The notes under the pieces: generated by a model
Database searches by the model: none
Told to the model about the DNA's origin: nothing
What the model saw: the letters and a program-made list of their open reading frames with translations, nothing else
Shown here: piece after piece, positions 61,182 through 64,000 of the stretch
Position numbering within the stretch: the stretch's first letter is position 1
Layout of the letters: every line of letters starts with the position of its first letter
NCBI RefSeq assembly: GCF_903819165.1
Contig: NZ_CAIJCS010000022.1
Span: forward strand, 47,751-111,750
Length of the DNA stretch: 64,000 nt
Direction of reading: 5' to 3'
Origin: Aedoeadaptatus nemausensis
Lineage (GTDB): Bacteria > Bacillota > Clostridia > Tissierellales > Peptoniphilaceae
Translations under genes and position numbers: made by a program

Positions 61182-63887
61182 ATGGACTGGTATCAAATGA
61201 CCCCGGACGAGGCGGTCGGCAAACTGGAGGGAGATAGCCGCAAAGGGCTTTCCCAAGAAGAAGCCGAGCGTCGCCTTTCGGAATACGGGGCGAACGAATT
61301 AAAAGAAGAAGAGAAAAAGCCCTTGGCCAAAAAACTGGCGGAGCAATTCCTGGACCCCATGATTATTATTTTATTGATCGCCGCCGTTATTTCAGGCGTA
61401 GTAGGAGAAGCGGTGGATTCCGTTATTATTCTCCTCATCGTCATCGTCAACGCATTATTGAGTATTTTCCAAGAGGGGAAAGCGGAAGAAGCTATTGCCG
61501 CTCTCAAAAAAATGAGCTCCCCCACGGTAAAAGTCATTCGTGACGGCGCGTCCAAGGAGATCAACTCCGCGGGCGTCGTTCCCGGCGACCTCGTCGTACT
61601 GGAAACAGGCGATATCGTGCCGGCGGATCTCCGCTTATTGGAAAGCTCCAATTTAAAAATCGACGAATCCTCCCTTACTGGAGAATCCGTCGCCGTTGAA
61701 AAACACGCCGAAGAAAAACTTACGGAAGAAGTGGGCATCGGCGACAGACTGAACGTCGCCTACTCCGCCTCCATCGTAACCTACGGACGGGGCAAGGGCA
61801 TCGTCACCGCCACGGGAGAAGATACGGAGATCGGTAAAATCGCCACCTCCCTCTCTTCCATGGAAGAAGAACAGACGCCCCTTCAAAAAAAACTGGCGGG
61901 CCTATCCAAAACCCTGGGTATTTTAGTCGTCGCCGTCTGCGCCGTGGTCTTCCTCGTGGGGAAACTTTACGGCCACGAAACCCTCAGTATGTTTATGACC
62001 TCGGTATCTTTGGCAGTAGCTGCCATTCCCGAAGGCCTTCCCGCCATCGTGACCATCGTCCTCTCCATGGGCATGGGCAATATGGCGAAGCGCCACGCCA
62101 TCGTAAAAAGACTGCTGGCAGTAGAAACCTTAGGCACCACCACCTATATCTGCTCGGACAAAACGGGCACCCTGACGCAAAATGAAATGACCGTCACCCA
62201 CGTCTACGTAGACGGAAAAGTGCTCGACGTCTCCGGCACAGGCTACGCGCCGAAAGGGGAAGTGAGTTTCGACGGAAAGCCCGTCACCTTCGATGACGTG
62301 CACGGTCTTAAAACCTTAAGCGCCATCGCCAACTTGGCAAACGACGCCGATCTTACGGAAGAAAACGGAACATACGGCATTTTAGGCGATCCTACGGAAG
62401 GCGCTCTCATTACCTTCGCCGGAAAACAGGGAATCGACGAGAAAAAACTCGAAGAAGAATACCCGAGAGTGGAAGAAATTCCCTTCGATTCCGAGCGGAA
62501 AATGATGTCCACCTTCCACAAAAACTACTTCGAAAACAAAGTATCGTCCTTTACAAAAGGCGCGCCGGACGTCGTTTTAAGCCGCTGCAAATACTTCCTG
62601 AAAGACGGAGAAGTAGTAGAGCTTACGGAAAAAGATCGGGAAGCAATTTCCGAACAAAACAACAGCTTCGCCAAAAACGCCCTTCGTGTCCTGGCTTACG
62701 CCTACAGAAATTACGACGAACTACCTTCGGACATCAGCTCTGAAACAGTCGAAAAAGACATGGTCTTCGTCGGCCTTACGGGCATGATCGACCCGGCCCG
62801 TCCGGAAGTAAAAGAAGCCATTAGAGAATGCCGCTCCGCAGGCATCGTCCCCGTTATGATCACGGGGGATTACCTCTTGACGGCGAAAGCCATTGCCGAA
62901 GAGCTCGGCATTTTACGCGAAGGGGACCATGCCATGATGGGCGAAGAGCTCAACGGCAAGAGCCCGGAAGAAATTCGTGAAATCGTAAAGACCACCCGGG
63001 TATTCGCTCGGGTTTCGCCCCAAAACAAAGTGCAAATCGTAACGGCCCTTAAAGAAAACGGCGAAATCACCGCCATGACCGGCGACGGCGTTAACGACGC
63101 ACCCGCCATTAAAAAAGCGGACATCGGCATCGCCATGGGCATTACGGGTACGGACGTGGCGAAAAACACCGCCGATGTCATCCTAACCGACGACAACTTC
63201 GCTACCATCGTCAACGCCGTAGAAGAAGGCCGCATTATCTATGCGAACATTAAAAAATTCGTAACCTTCCTATTGAGCTGCAATATCGGGGAAGTGCTTG
63301 TAGTGTTCCTTTCCATTCTGTTGAACCTGCCCACGCCTTTCCTTCCCATTCAGCTCTTGTGGCTCAATCTCGTAACCGACTCGTTCCCTGCCCTCGCTTT
63401 AGGCGTAGAAAAAGGGGAAGAGGAAACCATGCTCGAGCCGCCGAGAGATCCGAAAGAGCCTATTTTGGATCGCAAGGTTACCATTACCTTGATCATTCAA
63501 TCCTTAGCCATTACGGCGGCGACCTTAGGTGTTTACTACTACGCGCTTACGACCCACGGCGCCACCGGCGACGGCCTCGTCTACTCGAGAACCATGGCCT
63601 TCTCCACCTTGGTCTTCAGCGAACTGTTCCGCTCCTTCTCATCGAGAAGCATCGACGATACCCTCTTTAAAATGGGATTCTTCACGAACAAGCGCCTGAA
63701 CCAAGCCGTGCTACTATCCCTCGCCTTGGTCCTCGTCGTACTATACGTGCCGGCATTGGAAGCTATGTTCCACATGACCGACCTCGGTTTTATGGACTGG
63801 GTCATCGTATTAATTTCCGCCCTGATCCCCTTAGTCATCGGCGAAATTCAAAAAATGATCCGCTTCGGCCGTCAACAGGCCAACTAA
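61182..63887 (+). CDS. Cation-transporting P-type ATPase (P2 type), probable Mn2+ exporter
   Basis: 901 aa, P2/SERCA-like: actuator TGES (in SLTGESVAVEK), membrane site PEGLPAIVTIVLSMG, phosphorylation D326 in DKTGTLTQNEMTV, GDGVNDAPAIKKADIGIAMG hinge, and ten membrane helices including NLVTDSFPALALGVE. Family members pump Ca2+ or Mn2+ out of the cytoplasm; the upstream manganese riboswitch points to Mn2+ (compare YoaB of Lactococcus). Start at 61182 with AAGGAGG 4 bp upstream. An IS3-type element begins 20 bp after the stop. Confidence 0.93.
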   Translation: MDWYQMTPDEAVGKLEGDSRKGLSQEEAERRLSEYGANELKEEEKKPLAKKLAEQFLDPMIIILLIAAVISGVVGEAVDSVIILLIVIVNALLSIFQEGKAEEAIAALKKMSSPTVKVIRDGASKEINSAGVVPGDLVVLETGDIVPADLRLLESSNLKIDESSLTGESVAVEKHAEEKLTEEVGIGDRLNVAYSASIVTYGRGKGIVTATGEDTEIGKIATSLSSMEEEQTPLQKKLAGLSKTLGILVVAVCAVVFLVGKLYGHETLSMFMTSVSLAVAAIPEGLPAIVTIVLSMGMGNMAKRHAIVKRLLAVETLGTTTYICSDKTGTLTQNEMTVTHVYVDGKVLDVSGTGYAPKGEVSFDGKPVTFDDVHGLKTLSAIANLANDADLTEENGTYGILGDPTEGALITFAGKQGIDEKKLEEEYPRVEEIPFDSERKMMSTFHKNYFENKVSSFTKGAPDVVLSRCKYFLKDGEVVELTEKDREAISEQNNSFAKNALRVLAYAYRNYDELPSDISSETVEKDMVFVGLTGMIDPARPEVKEAIRECRSAGIVPVMITGDYLLTAKAIAEELGILREGDHAMMGEELNGKSPEEIREIVKTTRVFARVSPQNKVQIVTALKENGEITAMTGDGVNDAPAIKKADIGIAMGITGTDVAKNTADVILTDDNFATIVNAVEEGRIIYANIKKFVTFLLSCNIGEVLVVFLSILLNLPTPFLPIQLLWLNLVTDSFPALALGVEKGEEETMLEPPRDPKEPILDRKVTITLIIQSLAITAATLGVYYYALTTHGATGDGLVYSRTMAFSTLVFSELFRSFSSRSIDDTLFKMGFFTNKRLNQAVLLSLALVLVVLYVPALEAMFHMTDLGFMDWVIVLISALIPLVIGEIQKMIRFGRQQAN

Positions 63888-63906
63888 AACACGCCGCCTT
63901 CTGCAC

Positions 63907-64000
63907 TGACCCCCAAAAGTTGGACCAAGAAATCCAACCTTCGGGGGTCTTTTAATGGCAAAATATAGTTATGAATTGAAGAAGAAAATTGTCGAAGAAT
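63907..64000 (+). mobile_element. IS3/IS150-type insertion sequence, left end (cut by window edge)
   Basis: Terminal repeat TGACCCCCAAAAGTTGGACC (63907-63926), 17 of 20 identical to the remnant end at 46681. The next 20 bp form an imperfect palindrome with it (GACCCCC...TTGGA / TCCAA...GGGGGTC). An orfA transposase gene starts at ATG 63955 (MAKYSYELKKKIVEE) and continues beyond the window. Confidence 0.88.
63955..64000 (+). CDS. IS3-family transposase orfA, 3' truncated by window edge
   Basis: The first 15 codons, MAKYSYELKKKIVEE, match the N-terminus of IS150-type orfA helix-turn-helix proteins. Only this start is visible; the upstream hairpin formed by the IS end may limit its expression from outside transcription. 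Confidence 0.82.
   Translation, partial: MAKYSYELKKKIVEE

Overview
The window reads as chromosomal DNA of an anaerobic Gram-positive bacterium of the Firmicutes, most like the Clostridia/Tissierellia (a Peptoniphilaceae-type genome would fit; the family level is inference). Support: a ctsR-mcsA-mcsB-clpC-radA stress operon with a CtsR operator, a T-box in front of serS, zinc-type S14 and L36, pyruvate:ferredoxin oxidoreductase plus a 2[4Fe-4S] ferredoxin, a CD1871A-type CXXC peptide operon, and strong AGGAGG ribosome binding sites. Most of the window has balanced base composition; two stretches (about 9.1-11.85 kb and 46.7-50.2 kb) are clearly AT-rich and look imported.

Layout. 1-6.6 kb: 3' end of a stalk-domain surface protein, then the CtsR-controlled protein quality-control operon ending in radA. 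6.7-9.1 kb: a small membrane protein and two related rhodanese lipoproteins flanking an ECF transporter S component. 9.1-11.85 kb: an AT-rich accessory patch with one membrane-protein gene, gene debris and several repeats, bounded by two copies of a 47-bp repeat. 11.87-14.25 kb (minus): a GntR/FCD regulator, an unusual GNAT acetyltransferase fused to a glutamate-racemase-like domain lacking its catalytic residues, and a divergent dihydrofolate reductase. 14.4-18.0 kb: alpha/beta hydrolase, membrane-anchored MurF-like ligase and D-Ala-D-Ala ligase. 18.1-21.2 kb: RNase R, SmpB and a flavin reductase. 21.3-24.9 kb: a zinc-finger-less DnaJ and ClpB behind two CtsR boxes.

25.6-39.8 kb is the complete S10-spc-alpha ribosomal superoperon from rpsJ to rplQ, including secY, adk, a KOW protein, infA and rpoA, with a structured leader. 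Two usual members, map and rpsD, are absent from their expected slots. 39.9-46.7 kb: a potassium channel with RCK domain, PFOR on the minus strand, and an operon for membrane/extracytoplasmic redox chemistry (CXXC peptide, polyferredoxin, TlpA-like lipoprotein). 46.7-50.2 kb: an IS150-like remnant, a laterally acquired Zn/Cd-type efflux operon (ArsR sensor, stand-alone HMA chaperone, P-type ATPase) and a broken ABC ATPase. 50.4-54.7 kb: a Gate-domain membrane protein, a small membrane protein, a radical SAM enzyme, an Orn/Lys/Arg decarboxylase and a YciI protein. 54.8-57.7 kb: ferrous iron uptake (two FeoA, FeoB, Cys-rich tail peptide). 57.8-59.7 kb: ferredoxin and T-box/serS. 59.7-63.9 kb: a second stalk-domain protein, and a P-type ATPase behind a yybP-ykoY (Mn2+) riboswitch, predicted to export manganese. 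The window ends inside an IS3/IS150-type element whose terminal repeat matches the remnant at 46.7 kb.

Themes: protein quality control under CtsR at two loci, metal homeostasis (Fe import, Mn and Zn/Cd export, each with its own control device), and extracytoplasmic thiol/sulfur chemistry. The least familiar items are the GNAT/dead-racemase fusion and its regulator, the AT-rich patch at 9-12 kb, and the leader RNAs.
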